Source: Diplonema papillatum
Lineage: Eukaryota; Euglenozoa; Diplonemea; Diplonemida; Diplonemidae
Direction: 5' to 3'
Assembly: GCA_030068145.1 (NCBI GenBank)
Contig: JAPJBO010000200.1
Span: forward strand, 186,001-250,000
Length of the DNA: 64,000 bases
Position 1 is the stretch's first letter. Each line of letters starts with the position of its first letter. The position numbers were made by a program, and so were the translations under genes. Shown here in pieces: positions 21,000 to 32,556 of this stretch. The notes under the pieces were generated by a model. It saw nothing but the letters and a program-made list of their open reading frames with translations. It searched no databases and was not told the DNA's origin.

Positions 21000-22991
21000 A
21001 TGGGTAGCTTGAGCGCGTTCCCGGTGGAGCTGCTGGCGGCGGTTCTCGACGCGGTCGACTCACGGTGTCGGTTGGCGTGCATGACTGTCAGCAAGCGAGT
21101 CTCGACAGCCGCGCGGTGTGACATCGCGTGGAAGGCGTTCGTCGAGGGGCGGTTCTGGCAGATTGTGCCGAACAAGCCGTTCTATGCGCTGGCCCGCGAA
21201 TTGCATTTCTTGCGCAAGAACCGCTGCGTCCAAAGCAACGTTATCTCTGCCGCCCTCTGCGCCAGCACCACCGACGACGCGCGGCAGACGGTGCACGAAA
21301 CCATGAACGCCAAGTCCACTTCATTCTGGAGCAGGTGTGCTTTTAGTTCACCATCTTCGATTGCTCGAGCCATGCCACCCACAAGCGCTGCAAACACAGC
21401 AGCAAAAACCTGCCACGCCGGATGGCCCCGATGACGCACTAAGCTGTCGGAAGATGAACACCGTAGCCACACACACAAAACAGCCTCGGCGCCGAAGACA
21501 GCGACCACACAGACTACGTCGCGTACCTCCTCGGAGGCAGCATGAGCCTCATTGACCGCGTTACGGTATGCCGCCTTGGCCTTTGCAGCATCGGACGATC
21601 CAGAGCTTTTCTCATGCATCGAGCGAAGGCGCAGCACCAGAAAGATGAAGCAGTCGCAGCAACCCCGGGGTGGGGAGTGGTGACTGAGGGTGAGGAGTGG
21701 GTGACTACATGGATTGCTCTGACCGGTACCACGCTGCACCAGACGTAGAGTCCGTGTGGAGAATGGCTAACCCACATTGAACGAGAAGAAATGACTGGCC
21801 ACTCGCACAAAGCGCATTGTTTGATAAACGCTTCATCGAAGCCCACTCTCGGTGATAGGAACCGGTGGTTTGGTTCAAGCTAGCTTTACCTCAAAGGGGT
21901 CAGAAACACACGGGAGCGGAACGAGCAAGCAGCTGCTTGCTCGTTCCACTAGCCTAAAGCCCAAGTACTGCGGATAGGAACTGCACCAAATATGGTCCCC
22001 GGGGACGGGTAAGACCCAGGAGCTTGAAGCCTTTTATTTTGGAAAACGACGAACTACTCAGCTCCTACAAAAGAAGAGCTTCAAAGCTGAAAGCAACACA
22101 TGACAACGAGCATACGCGAACAGCAAGTCCTTGTTCATAGAAGCCCCCTCGCCGCAGGTGACGTTCTTCCAAGCCGACTACCAGCAGAACTCGCCGACGT
22201 ACTACGCAAGCAATGTCCGAATCCTGATCGGCACGCTGGCGGACTGCGAAGACGACTACGACACAGTCTGGTCGCGCCTCGGCATAGGAGCTGACGATGC
22301 TGGGCAACGTCTGACCACTACCGTTGAGTGGGAGCCGAAGGTACAGGCGGCTGTAGAAAGGGCGCACTGGCACTACGAAAGCGAGCTTTTCGAAGTAGCG
22401 CAGGACCCGTCACCGCAGACCTTCCAGCTCCCTCGGCTGGTCGCCGGGACGCTGCTGAAGGTGGTCCTGCAGGGTAAAGTACAGAAGCAGGTTCCCATAG
22501 ACGACCTGTATTACGTCTGCCTCGAATCGCTCTTTGGCAACGGATACACCATGACCGACCTGTCCGACGCTATGCGTTCAGTAGCGCTAGAATCGGTCGT
22601 GTCCACAAATGGAGGCGCGTCTCCATCGCCGAAGCTGCAACAAGCGTACGTCAGGTACCTGCAGTTCCTCGCGACTAGTCCTCCTTCTGAAGCGCTAGGT
22701 CACATCCCCACTCCGACGGTGTTTGAGCCATCGCAGACGAAGGCGACATGCGACTTTTACCTGCAGTGTAACCCGCCCATACGAGACCACGCGTCACGCG
22801 GCGCAGACACGCCCGTGCAGCGCCTGCACCGCCGCCTCAACCTTCTCATGAACCAAACAGTCAGCAAGTACGGCGAGGAGCTTGAGTGCCCAGAGGACAA
22901 TGTCGATGAGTTTAGGCGCGACATGGACGAGCTCAGAAACATCCACTTCTGCTACCAGCAAGCTGTCCACAAACAATCGCTCGGACTATGA
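21000..22991 (+). CDS. F-box protein with C-terminal discoidin-like region, paralogue 1
   Basis: Exons 21000-21334, 21484-21565 and 22158-22991, giving ~416 residues. Donors GTGTGC and GTATGC and acceptors ACAG and GCAG keep frame (phases 2 and 0). The N-terminus (FPVELLAAVLDAVDSRCRLA, CMTVSKRVSTAARCDIAWKA) is an F-box: the P-x-E-LL-L core and the late W are present. F-box proteins dock substrates onto SKP1-cullin ubiquitin ligases. The C-terminal half (QTFQLPRLVAGTLLKVVLQG, then DDLYYVCLESL) resembles the beta-sandwich, ligand- or substrate-binding region with the arYlRIeLlGk...LYYvCL signature known from other F-box proteins; this assignment is from motif memory. The same gene occurs again at 26428-35581 with identical exon lengths for exons 2 and 3. 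The ORF could start 3 bases earlier only at a GTG, so ATG 21000 is preferred. Confidence 0.78.
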
Positions 22992-23108
22992 AAAAGAGAA
23001 GCTGGCTTCTCAACCGGTATTCGAGACTCGTGTGTATTTGTCGATTCTTAGGTTTCAGCCAAGCTTATTCTGAGCGCTGGGGAACGAAAACATCTTTGTT
23101 TTCTTGAA

Positions 23109-23244
23109 AGTATGCCAATCCTGCAGGGAATAGTTGACTAGATCTTTTGAGTTTGTGCTAACCACGAATTAGGGAGTCGGGAGAACCTACAAAGCCAAAA
23201 GCAGGACCAACCCCCCCGTTCGTGAGAAAAAGCGAATAATAAAC
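23109..23244 (+). repeat. dispersed repeat family C, copy C2
   Basis: Second copy of the ~135-bp repeat at 12996-13131, same orientation, a few substitutions and a short internal deletion. It lies ~120 bp after the stop codon of F-box paralogue 1 and so could be in its 3' UTR. Confidence 0.7.
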
Positions 23245-23549
23245 TTGGCCTCAACCTTCCCGTTTCTCCTCTGCGTGCCCTCTCTCTGTCTCTCTCTCTG
23301 TCTCTGGAACGGTCTCAGCTGAAACCGGCCGGATAATGAGCCGTGTGTATGTTACATCTGCAGTGATTGCTCTTTTGCAACCTCGACGCGGACGTTTTCT
23401 ATCGGTTGTACGTCGTTTTTGCGAAACCCGCGCCGCAGTTGTCTGTCTTGCACATTCCAGAAGCGATGAATAGTAGATATTCTGCAGGGAAGAACGTTGC
23501 GACGCTAACGGGCAAAAGGCAGGCGAAACAAGGAAAAAGTAAAAAATAG

Positions 23550-25547
23550 GTGTAATGCCCTTATATCCCACTCAAAACAAATTTGTGCCCTTATATCCCA
23601 CTTCAAACAAATTTTGTGCCCTTATATCCCAAACTGGGATATAAGGGCACAAATTTGTTTTGACAAATTTGAATCGAGGAAAATGCTGGAAAACTTTGGA
23701 CTCCTGTTGCTGTTGCTATTGCCACTGCATGCGTCCACGCTGACATTGGCAGTGACATGGAGACATCACGTGTCGCGAGTTGACGCCCACGCCTGGCACG
23801 GCGAGCCAAAGCCGAAATCGAACCCGAACCCAGAAGTTCTGAGGAGTGATGGTGGCAGAACCGAACCCGAAACCGAACCTCAACCCGAAACCGAACCAGT
23901 GCCCGATAGCCTCGGATAGGAAACCAAACTCGGAACTGAACCCAGATTACAAGACAGATGGCCAGAACCGCGGAGGACGGTGGGCTTACAACCCAAGGTG
24001 GCGACACAGTCGGACACTGTTGCCGACAGACGGAATCTGCAGCTCACGCAAGAATGGCTGATTCCTTCCTAAAGTCATCAACTGTCGTTGTGCCCACGCC
24101 TGCACCGCAACTGGTTGCACACACACCGGTTGCACGACGGTGGACACAGCTTCCTTCACTGCAGGCTTCACTGCGTAAGTGAAATCAGCTGTGACTGTGG
24201 CTGACTCGCAGCCGCGTGACAGCGGCGCCTTCCCTCCACTGAGCCAGTAGTCCCGGTCCTGCTGCTGTTCCTTGCTGCAGCTGCTGCTCCATTGTCCAGA
24301 GGTAACTCTCTCCACTCCAGGCACTCGGAGTCGGACAGCTATAGCGATACCCTGTGTTCTGGTCCCCGAATCTGGAGGTGAATCCTGCAGACGTGCGGTG
24401 GGTGTGCAGTTTACGGCTGCCGCGACACTGTCCGGTCACTCAGTGACTGACACTGTGACAGTCACAGTGTGACACAGCCTCAACAAGGACAGTGGAGAAT
24501 GACCGTGGTCACTGGTATGTCAGGCCAAGAAACGGATCATGAGTCTGATGAGATCAGTTGTCTCGCCTGACTCTCGGCTGTAGCATCTGGCCAGCTACTA
24601 CAGTTCTGTCACCGCGAATAGCCCCGAACGTCAGCGTGGCACGCCGTGACACGCCGCACGGTCAGACGGTGCAGCCAGGCACCTGGCTCTGATGCGGTTC
24701 TCTTGAGTACTTGCTTGAGCCTCCCAAGTTGAGGCACCCGATCGGGGATCGAGTGTGGCCGCGGTGGCCAGCTTGAAGTTGTGAAACGGTGCAACCAGTC
24801 GCTCTGAGGCACCCAGAACGTCTTGAGACGTCTCGGGTGGGGCACTGAAGCCAGCTTTATGCCTATGGACAAGGAAACACCAAAAACGAATGGAACGGGC
24901 TGGACTGGGTCAAAAATTTTGGTCAAATTTTAGGGGTCCAAATTTTTGGGGTCGAAAATTTTGGTCCAAATCTTTGGTCGAAATTCTTGGGGTCCAATTT
25001 TTGGGGTCGAAATTTTGGGTCCAAAAATTTGGTCGAAATTTTTGGTCGAAATTTTGGGTCCAAATTTTTGGTCAAAATTTTTGGGGTCCAATTTTTGGGG
25101 TCGAAATTTTGGGTCCAAAAATTTTGGTCGAATTTTTTGGGGTCCAAATTTTTGGTCCAATTTTTTGGCATCGAAATTTTTGGTCGAGATTTTTGGTCGA
25201 ATTTTTTGGGTCCAGATTTTTGGTCAAAATCTAGTTGGGCAAAATGTTGGGGCAAAATTTGGTCAAAAAATTTGCCCTCGAATTTTTGGACGTTGTGGCC
25301 GAGTCAAAGCACGCACGCCACCGGCACCACAGGTGTCCGGTTCGGTTCCCTCAAAAGACTTTTTACACGACCAAACAAATTTTGTGCCCTTATATCCCAC
25401 TTCAAACAAATTTTGTGCCCTTATATCCCAGATTGGGATATAAGGGCACAAAATTTGTTTGAAGTGGGATATAAGGGCACAAAATTTGTTTGAAGTGGGA
25501 TATAAGGGCACAAATTTGTTTGGGGTGGGATATAAGGGAAATTTACC
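23550..25547. mobile_element. 2.0-kb non-autonomous inverted-repeat element, Mutator-like (10-bp target duplication)
   Basis: Flanked by the direct repeat TAAAAAATAG at 23540-23549 and 25548-25557. The termini are inverted: left GTGTAATGCCCTTATATCCC, right (minus strand) GGTAAATTTCCCTTATATCC. Each end carries a cluster of ~31-bp repeats centred on GCCCTTATATCCCA (left 23557-23669, right 25372-25539) that switch orientation inside the cluster, so each end can fold into a hairpin. The interior has degenerate CCGAAACCGAA repeats (~23810-23945), a 21-bp palindrome (24450-24470) and an AT-rich minisatellite (24905-25290). There is no transposase frame. A 9-11 bp target duplication with long inverted termini is the mark of Mutator-like elements; this class call is inference. 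Confidence 0.75.
24905..25290. repeat. degenerate ~15-bp minisatellite inside the 2.0-kb element
   Basis: Alternating units of the form AAATTTTTGGGTCCA and AAATTTTTGGTCGA repeat some 25 times with drift. The array is open in several frames on both strands (FWSKFW- and KFGPKF-type peptides), which is a consequence of the repeat and not evidence of a gene. Confidence 0.75.
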
Positions 25548-25557
25548 TAAAAAATAG

Positions 25558-26427
25558 TTCCAGTGTTCGGTCTGGAGAACGAACTCTCAGTATTGGAATC
25601 AGGTTGTTGCTTGCCACTTGCTTCGGACGCTTGCCACTTGCTAACGCCTTCATCAGAAGGTGCAGGCAAAACTTCTTTGTTCTCTTCCCAATGCTTTCAA
25701 CGCTTGCTGGACCGCCTCTGAGCCAGAATCCAGCCTAGAAGATGCGTGAGGGATTTAGTCATATACATTTTTCGAGACTGGAGGTCCTATGAACATGCAA
25801 TGTGAATAGCCTCTATTCGAGCCAACCCGGCTTTTCTTCATGAAAAAAGTGTATTGTTTTTGGAAAGAGCCGGGCAAGCTTTTTTTTTTTCCTCGCAGAA
25901 GGTATGCGGGTGGCAGAGTGACCGGGCGCCGGCCTTCAGGCCGGTGAATATACATTTTTTACTCCGGGGTTATGGGATGGATGGAGTACGCTCTGTTCGG
26001 GTAGGAGAGGAGATGCAGCATCGGTGTCTGCAGGGTCTCTTCGCCCTACGGTAGGTACGATGCATGCCGCCATAGTCAGCCAGGCCTTCTTATAGATGAC
26101 CGTGTGCGCTTCTATTGCTTGCACAACAGGCAGCAATCGGCCGCATTGCGTTTCACCCGCAATCACCCCCTGCGGCACACGCGCGGAACACTCACACAAC
26201 AGCAGGGTGACCGAAAGGGTTGCACACAAACAAAGGGAGCCGACAAGCAGGCAAGAGGGCGGTAACCGGCCCACGCATCAAGGTCGCCGCACCAGAGGAC
26301 TCTATTGCCGGCGCGGTGTGCAGGGGCTGTCCGCCCCAGTTGAATGCAAAAGGAGGAGGCGCGGAACCTCCAGTGCAAGAGGCTGCATGACGCCGACGCG
26401 CAGCTGCGTACGACAGAGGGAGGCAGT
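25558..26427. other. spacer upstream of F-box paralogue 2
   Basis: No supported gene. It includes a small GC hairpin (CCGGCCT TC AGGCCGG, ~25929-25944) and two ATATACATTTTT direct repeats ~190 bp apart. The part near 26280-26427 probably holds the promoter and leader of the F-box gene. Confidence 0.35.
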
Positions 26428-26753
26428 ATGATTTCTTTCCCGGTAGAGCTGCTGGCGGCCGTGTTGGATGTGGTCGACGCGCGGTGCCGCTTGGCTTGCA
26501 TGCACGTCTGCAAGAAATTTGCGGCAGCTGCGTGCAGCGACAGCGCGTGGAAGACGTTCGTCGAGGCGAACTTCTGGCGAGTATCTCCGGACATGCCGTT
26601 CTATGCGCTCGCCCGCGAGCTGCAGCTCCTGCGTAAAAGTCGGCGCAACCAGGGCAACGTCATCTCCGCAGCCCTCTGCGCCAGCACCACCGACGACGCC
26701 CAACAAACAATTCATGAAACGATGAACGCGAAATTCACTTCATTCTGGAGTAG
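26428..26753 (+). CDS. F-box protein paralogue 2, exon 1
   Basis: Encodes the F-box half (MISFPVELLAAVLDVVDARC, then VCKKFAAAACSDSAWKTFVE) and ends FTSFWS at a GTGTGT donor in the same phase (2) as exon 1 of paralogue 1. The remainder of the gene is at 34426-35581, 7.7 kb downstream, because a large mobile element sits in intron 1. The start ATG at 26428 aligns with that of paralogue 1; an upstream in-frame ATG (26344) adds residues with no counterpart. An F-box binds SKP1 in SCF ubiquitin ligases. Whether this paralogue is still spliced correctly across the enlarged intron cannot be told from DNA, but reading frame, donor and acceptor are all intact. Confidence 0.75.
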
Positions 26754-26872
26754 GTGTGTGCCAATCTTTCGTTTCCCCATTCACCTTCCTTTCTCGAGAC
26801 ACCTGACGTCTGGTGGCCATGTACACGAGTGATTCTGTTCGAAGTCGGATCAGTCTTATCCACGGTTGGTAA

Positions 26873-27117
26873 TAATTATTATTAGATTCGATTAGATTTT
26901 ATTAGATATTATTAGCCTGATTATTACGTATTATTAGATCTAATAATGGGCAATAACTAATAATTTCTAATAAAATCTAATAATTTCTAATAAAATCTAA
27001 TACTTTCTAATAGTTTCTAAAATCTAATAATCGCCTGTAGAGAGTCCCCAGGATGTGGGAGGATCCGGGAAAGACTACTCAGTCGGACTAGGATCTTGGC
27101 AATGAAGCCGTGAAAAT
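26873..27117 (+). repeat. left-end repeat of the 7.3-kb element (second copy 32552-32763)
   Basis: AT-rich stretch followed by GCCTGTAGAGAGTCCCCAGG and GGATCTTGGCAATGAAGCCG. The copy at 32552-32763 is essentially identical apart from a ~33-bp length difference within the TAATAAT-type repeats, implying a recent internal duplication. Confidence 0.85.
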
Positions 27118-27282
27118 CGAAAGGCGAGAAATTTGTGTCTTGATGTGGCGCGAGACAGATATGCAGAATAATCGCGAATGCAGGAGGGCAGATGAGACGA
27201 GGATCCAGATGTGGAGACGAGGTGCAGACTGAGGCCAGCGAGTGTGGGAAACAGGCATGTTCAAGGAGATAGTGGATCGTCG

Positions 27283-29075
27283 GCGTACCGAGTGTCTATA
27301 GGCACGCTCGGGGACGAGTCAGTTTCCGAACGCCATGTGCTGGAATCAGGCATGCGCGGGAGGAGGTGCCGGGCGTCTGGAATCAGGCCCGCGCACGTTG
27401 GCCCGCTGGCCGTCATGCGTCTGGCATCAGGCATGATAATGGTCAGCAGTACCGAGCGTCTGGAATCAGGCTCAGTACGGGTCAACGCTCCGAACGCCAT
27501 GTGCTGGAATCAGGCATGCGCGGGAGGAGGTGCCGGGCGTCTGGAATCAGGCCCGTGCACGTTGGCCCGCTGGCCGTCATGCGTCTGGAATCAGGCATGA
27601 TAATGGTCAGCAGTACCGAGCGTCTGGAATCAGGCTCAGTACGGGTCAACGCTCCGAACGCCATGTGCTGGAATCAGGCATGCGCGGGAGGAGGTGCCGG
27701 GCGTCTGGAATCAGGCCCGCGCACGTTGGCCCGCTGGCCGTCATGCGTCTGGAATCAGGCATGATAATGGTCAGCAGTACCGAGCGTCTGGAATCAGGCT
27801 CAGTACGGGTCAACGCTCCGAACGCCATGTGCTGGAATCAGGCATGCGCGGGAGGAGGTGCCGGGCGTCTGGAATCAGGCCCGTGCACGTTGGCCCGCTG
27901 GCCGTCATGCGTCTGGAATCAGGCATGATAATGGTCAGCAGTACCGAGCGTCTGGAATCAGGCTCAGTACGGGTCAACGCTCCGAACGCCATGTGCTGGA
28001 ATCAGGCATGTGCGGGAGGAGGTGCCGGGCGTCTGGAATCAGGCCCGTGCACGTTGGCCCGCTGGCAGTCATGCGTCTGGCATCAGGCATGATAATGGTC
28101 AGCAGTACCGAGCGTCTGGAATCAGGCTCAGTACGGGTCAACGCTCCGAACGCCATGTGCTGGAATCAGGCATGCGCGGGAGGAGGTGCCGGGCGTCTGG
28201 AATCAGGCCCGTGCACGTTGGCCCGCTGGCCGTCATGCGTCTGGAATCAGGCATGATAATGGTCAGCAGTACCGAGCGTCTGGAATCAGGCTCAGTACGG
28301 GTCAACGCTCCGAACGCCATGTGCTGGAATCAGGCATGCGCGGGAGGAGGTGCCGGGCGTCTGGAATCAGGCCCGTGCACGTTGGCCCGCTGGCCGTCAT
28401 GCGTCTGGAATCAGGCATGATAATGGTCAGCAGTACCGAGCGTCTGGAATCAGGCTCAGTACGGGTCAACGCTCCGAACGCCATGTGCTGGAATCAGGCA
28501 TGCGCGGGAGGAGGTGCCGGGCGTCTGGAATCAGGCCCGTGCACGTTGGCCCGCTGGCCGTCATGCGTCTGGAATCAGGCATGATAATGGTCAGCAGTAC
28601 CGAGCGTCTGGAATCAGGCTCAGTACGGGTCAACGCTCCGAACGCCATGTGCTGGAATCAGGCATGTGCGGGAGGAGGTGCCGGGCGTCTGGAATCAGGC
28701 CCGTGCACGTTGGCCCGCTGGCAGTCATGCGTCTGGAATCAGGCATGATAATGGTCAGCAGTACCGAGCGTCTGGAATCAGGCTCAGTACGGGTCAACGC
28801 TCCGAACGCCATGTGCTGGAATCAGGCATGCGCGGGAGGAGGTGCCGGGCGTCTGGAATCAGGCCCGTGCACGTTGGCCCGCTGGCCGTCATGCGTCTGG
28901 AATCAGGCATGATAATGGTCAGCAGTACCGAGCGTCTGGAATCAGGCTCAGTACGGGTCAACGCTCCGAACGCCATGTGCTGGAATCAGGCATGTGCGGG
29001 AGGAGGTGCCGGGCGGCTGGGATCAGGCCCGTGCACGTTGGCCCACTGGCCGTCATGCATCTGGAATCAGCATGA
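27283..29075 (+). repeat. 164-bp tandem satellite, ~11 monomers, each of four sub-repeats
   Basis: The sequence GAACGCCATGTGCTGGAATC recurs every 164 bases from ~27327 to ~28967. Each monomer is itself four units of 38-44 bp starting with (TC/G)TGGAATCAGGC, so the array has a higher-order structure. Monomers are nearly identical. Variants (CATGTGCGGG, GGCAGTC) recur in monomers four apart (~28008 and ~28664). Degenerate monomers continue to ~29285. Open frames of 132 residues repeating through it are a by-product and not genes. Confidence 0.95.
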
Positions 29076-29299
29076 TAAGGGTCAGCGTAGCGAGCGTCAG
29101 AGTACGAGTCATTGCTCCGCGTGTGCTCGAAGCAGCCAGGCGCGGGAGGTCGGGCGTCTGGAATCAGGCCCCCGCTGGCGTCCTACTTCTGGATCGGGTA
29201 TGATAATGGTCAGCGGTACGGGCGTCTGGGAGTTGGCTATGTACGGGTCGATGCTCCTAACGCCATGTACTTGAATCAGGCACGCGCCGGCAGGCGATC

Positions 29300-31260
29300 A
29301 ACACGGACAGATCCAGAAGTTTCAAATTATATTTCGACTTCAGCGCTTACACGATTTGCTCAGAGTCCACCTTGGTACACTCGAGCATCGCCACCTTCGA
29401 CCTGACGAGGTCGGCGGTCTCGTACAGGTTCTTGTTGATGTTTTGAGGATGTCGTTTAGGGTCTCGGAAGGGCGGATCGTAAGAACACGCGCGCAAAGTA
29501 GCGTAGTCATATCTGCCGAGCAACGCAGGTCTCAGGATATTTGCTATTGGGTGAGTCCAGAGCGAAGGGTTGCGAACGAGAGCGGCATCAGCAAAGCTGT
29601 TGCTGTCGAAATGAAGGTGTCGCTGCGCATGACCGACAGGTTCGCGGAGATGGCCAGACAGCTCATGCGGTCCACGAGTGGATCACGAGGGTTAGCATTG
29701 CTAGAGAATCCGAAGGGGGCTGCGGTCGTCATAGGTCAGGATGCGAAAAGTCTGGGGCGATCAACCTCTGCTGGCGTCGCGGTTAGCTCTTCGCGCGTGA
29801 TGTGACATGCTTTCGCCTCTGACATTCCATGGAACTGCCGAGGTCGGTCGTCGCTTCTTCTTTCGCGTCGCTGTCGTCTTTCCGTTGAACCGTTCTTGGG
29901 GCCAGCCCGTGATGGAGATGCAGCGATCTTCGGTGAGAAGCGTCGGTACCGCACCATAACCCCTTATGGCTGCGGTCCTATGCAGGTGGTAGTGAGCTGT
30001 GGATTCTGTTGGTAGGCCTGTTACGGTGGCTTCATTACTCCTGGTGTTGGAAAGACTGGTACCTGGAGACGACTTGTGCAAATTCCTAGGCACCTCCGGG
30101 ACATGATGTCGACCGGCAGGGCGGTAAGCCGGTGATGCTGGTTTATGCGTCTTTTCAGAAGGGTGAAGGACCGTGCTAAGCGCACTCTACCGGCGGGCGG
30201 GTACGAAGAAGGACCGCGCCCAACGGCAACCCCACTCTCGAGTGGTGACTTACGGACCCGAAGGGCCTCACATATACGCGAACGCGAGGCCTCGCGGGTT
30301 TGCGGTTGTCGACGTCAGCGCGACGCTACGGCAGCATGGTAACGGGTGCGTCTCGAATGGAGGAAATGACACGGTCGGAACTCCAACGGCTATGGTACCT
30401 TGTGAGGCCCATCAACGACCTAAGCTGCGGCAACTCAGGGGTCCTCTCCGGGAGGTGGCGCCAAGGCGTTCGCTCCTTGCGTTGTCTAGGTGCGCCGGCG
30501 ATGCAGTGATCTACTCCCAGTTCACGCTTCGCGGCTGGTCGGAAGGCAGAGTGCGCCTGCGACAGTTGGACCGAGGCCGTGCCTGGGTACCCGCAAGACG
30601 TGCCCGACTTTCAACGGAAGTTGGAGCTTCACATCAAAACGCTAGCCGCCGCCGTAGGCCGCGCAATTGCCAAGAAGAAAAGAGTCCGTGACATGTTACG
30701 ACGGTGCTTCCCGTGAGACGGGCTCGCCCGCCAGCCAGAACGGCCCCGGCTGTGTCGACGTTGACGCTGTCACCCTCGGGAACGGGGCCGCGGCCTGCAC
30801 CGCGCCTCCGACGGAGAGATCTACGCCCGCCTGAAGTGCGAGGTAGTAGTGAGGTGACCCTAGGAGAGATGGTCCCTGTACTCCAACTCGTCGTCTCTCT
30901 CTCGGGCCGCGCAGGAACGAGTTGAACTGTAGCTTGAGCGATCCCGGGGAGCTGAACCCGGCGGACCCTCCGGGCGGGCGCCCCTTCGACTCTTGGGAGC
31001 GGAAGGCGAGCGAAGGATGCGAGTGTGACGGTTGCATAGTGCTTTTCACTTCTGCAAAGGAGGACACCCAGGGCTCCTCCCGGGACAGGTCGATGAGAAC
31101 TGCCAGAGGCACGCAGAATTAAAGCAAAGGAGGCGGGGAAGGAAGTAGGCGCGAGGCGATGTACTCCGCTGTCTCGGGAATTTTGAGTGTCCGTTTCTTC
31201 CTCGCGTGTGAGGACGAGGAAGTACGGGCCTCTCAGACGGCGATGGGAACGAGGCCCGGG
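29300..31260. other. GC-rich degenerate DNA inside the 7.3-kb element, possibly a retroelement fossil
   Basis: Open frames here are short and broken on both strands. A few stretches have protein-like composition faintly reminiscent of retroelement pol regions, but none gives a secure family. If it is one, it is old and carries many breaks. Listed so that the interval is not mistaken for empty or for a host gene. Confidence 0.2.
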
Positions 31261-31268
31261 TCAGCGAT

Positions 31269-31481
31269 GGGAGCGCCGCTAGGCACCTGCCCCGCTCAAG
31301 CGGGGCTCCATCTGGAAAGAGACAAGGCTAGCGAGCCGAACAGGCCTGCTAGATTTCCAGGCCAGCGGCTTACCCGGGCCGTCGACTTCCCAACGCGTAG
31401 TAAGCGCAGCTAACGTCGAGCAATAGTGCGACACCACGGCAACTGCCTTTTCTGTCAGAGGGAGTTGAGAGAAAATTAATT
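31269..31481 (+). repeat. 213-bp direct repeat, copy 1
   Basis: Near-identical to 32342-32556: both begin GGGAGCGCCGCTAGGCACCT, contain the stem CCCCGCT CA AGCGGGG, and end GAGAGAAAATTAATT. The only length difference is two bases. The pair brackets ~860 bp. Either a tandem duplication or the ends of a lost insertion. Confidence 0.85.
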
Positions 31482-32341
31482 GACATTTCAATGATAACCC
31501 TCAGGATGGAATTGAAAGAAGATTAATTATCTGATAACTCTCGGCGACGTCGAAGGACACTGGACGAGAGCACCAGCTCAACTCCCTCGCATCGAAAGGC
31601 GAGAAATTTCCCACCCACCCGCCCGGAACATCCATCAGGAGTGGATGGAGGAGCGGAGTCAGGCGCAGAAGAGCCAGAGCTGGGTGAAGGAGCCGTTCCG
31701 AAGAGAGTGGCGGCCTGCTAGACCGAAGCGCGGGACGCGGTAGGATGGGCTGCATGCTGCGTCCACCTGAAGGTTTCTGTGAGCTGAAGGGCTGAGCCAT
31801 GGCCGACGTCAGCGCCGATGCTGGAGGCCCACGGTGCATTGAAGCCATGCGGTCTCCCAACCGAGGGAAGAGCTACATCGCGCATGACCGCTCACACGGC
31901 GCCCTCAACTGTGAAGGGTTGCCCGCGGCGGATCAGGGTTCGATCGATGGCCGTGCTCGTCTATCGTCCATCCACTCCCGTTGGATGAAGGAAACAGATT
32001 TGAAGTAAGTGCGCACGAACGAAGGAAGCACCAGATCTGTTTTCTTTTGACTGAAGGGACAATAGGGAAACTGTGGCAGATCCGGAAGGAGACGACTGGA
32101 GAACTGGAGCTGACGGCGAAGATGAGGTCGTCGTTTTTCTTCCTCGTGGAAGTGAGCGCTTCCAACGAGAGCTGCGAGGGCAACGTGGGGCTGAGAGCGA
32201 TCCGGCCGCCTTTGTAGTCTTGTGCCGGCGAAAGATGCGGCATTCTTTTCGCGTTTCGTTATGCAAGGCCCCCGCACACCAGCACAAATCACGGTGATGT
32301 GTCATCCGCATCTATTGCTCGACCTGCCTTACTCGGCAGCC

Positions 32342-32556
32342 GGGAGCGCCGCTAGGCACCTGCCCCGCTCAAGCGGGGCTCCATCTGGAAAGAGACAAGG
32401 CTAGCGAGCCGAACAGGCCTGCTAGACCTTTCCAAGCCAGCGGCTTACCCGGGCCGTCGACTTCCCAACGCGTAGTAAGCGCAGCTAACGTCGAGCAATA
32501 GTGCGACACCACGGCAACTGCCTTTTCTGTCAGAGGGAGTTGAGAGAAAATTAATT
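32342..32556 (+). repeat. 215-bp direct repeat, copy 2
   Basis: Second copy of the repeat at 31269-31481. Its last bases overlap the start of the internal left-end copy (32552), which marks a junction where two rearranged pieces of the element were joined. Confidence 0.85.

Noticed and set aside
24890-25493. Open frames rich in Phe/Trp/Lys (FWSKFW-type) on both strands
   Set aside because: Produced by the ~15-bp minisatellite; open in several frames at once, with no start context or domain.
27283-29075. CRISPR-like array
   Set aside because: The repeats and the sequence between them are both conserved, unit length is 164 bp, and the genome is eukaryotic. It is a satellite.
27211-29274. Series of 132-202-residue repeated open frames through the satellite
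   Set aside because: They arise from the 164-bp monomer, whose length is not a multiple of three, so each reading stops after a few units. They also exist on the minus strand.
30145-31122. Open frames in the GC-rich part of the 7.3-kb element as a host gene
   Set aside because: Frames are short, shift often, and show no domain or splice pattern; treated as degenerate element DNA.
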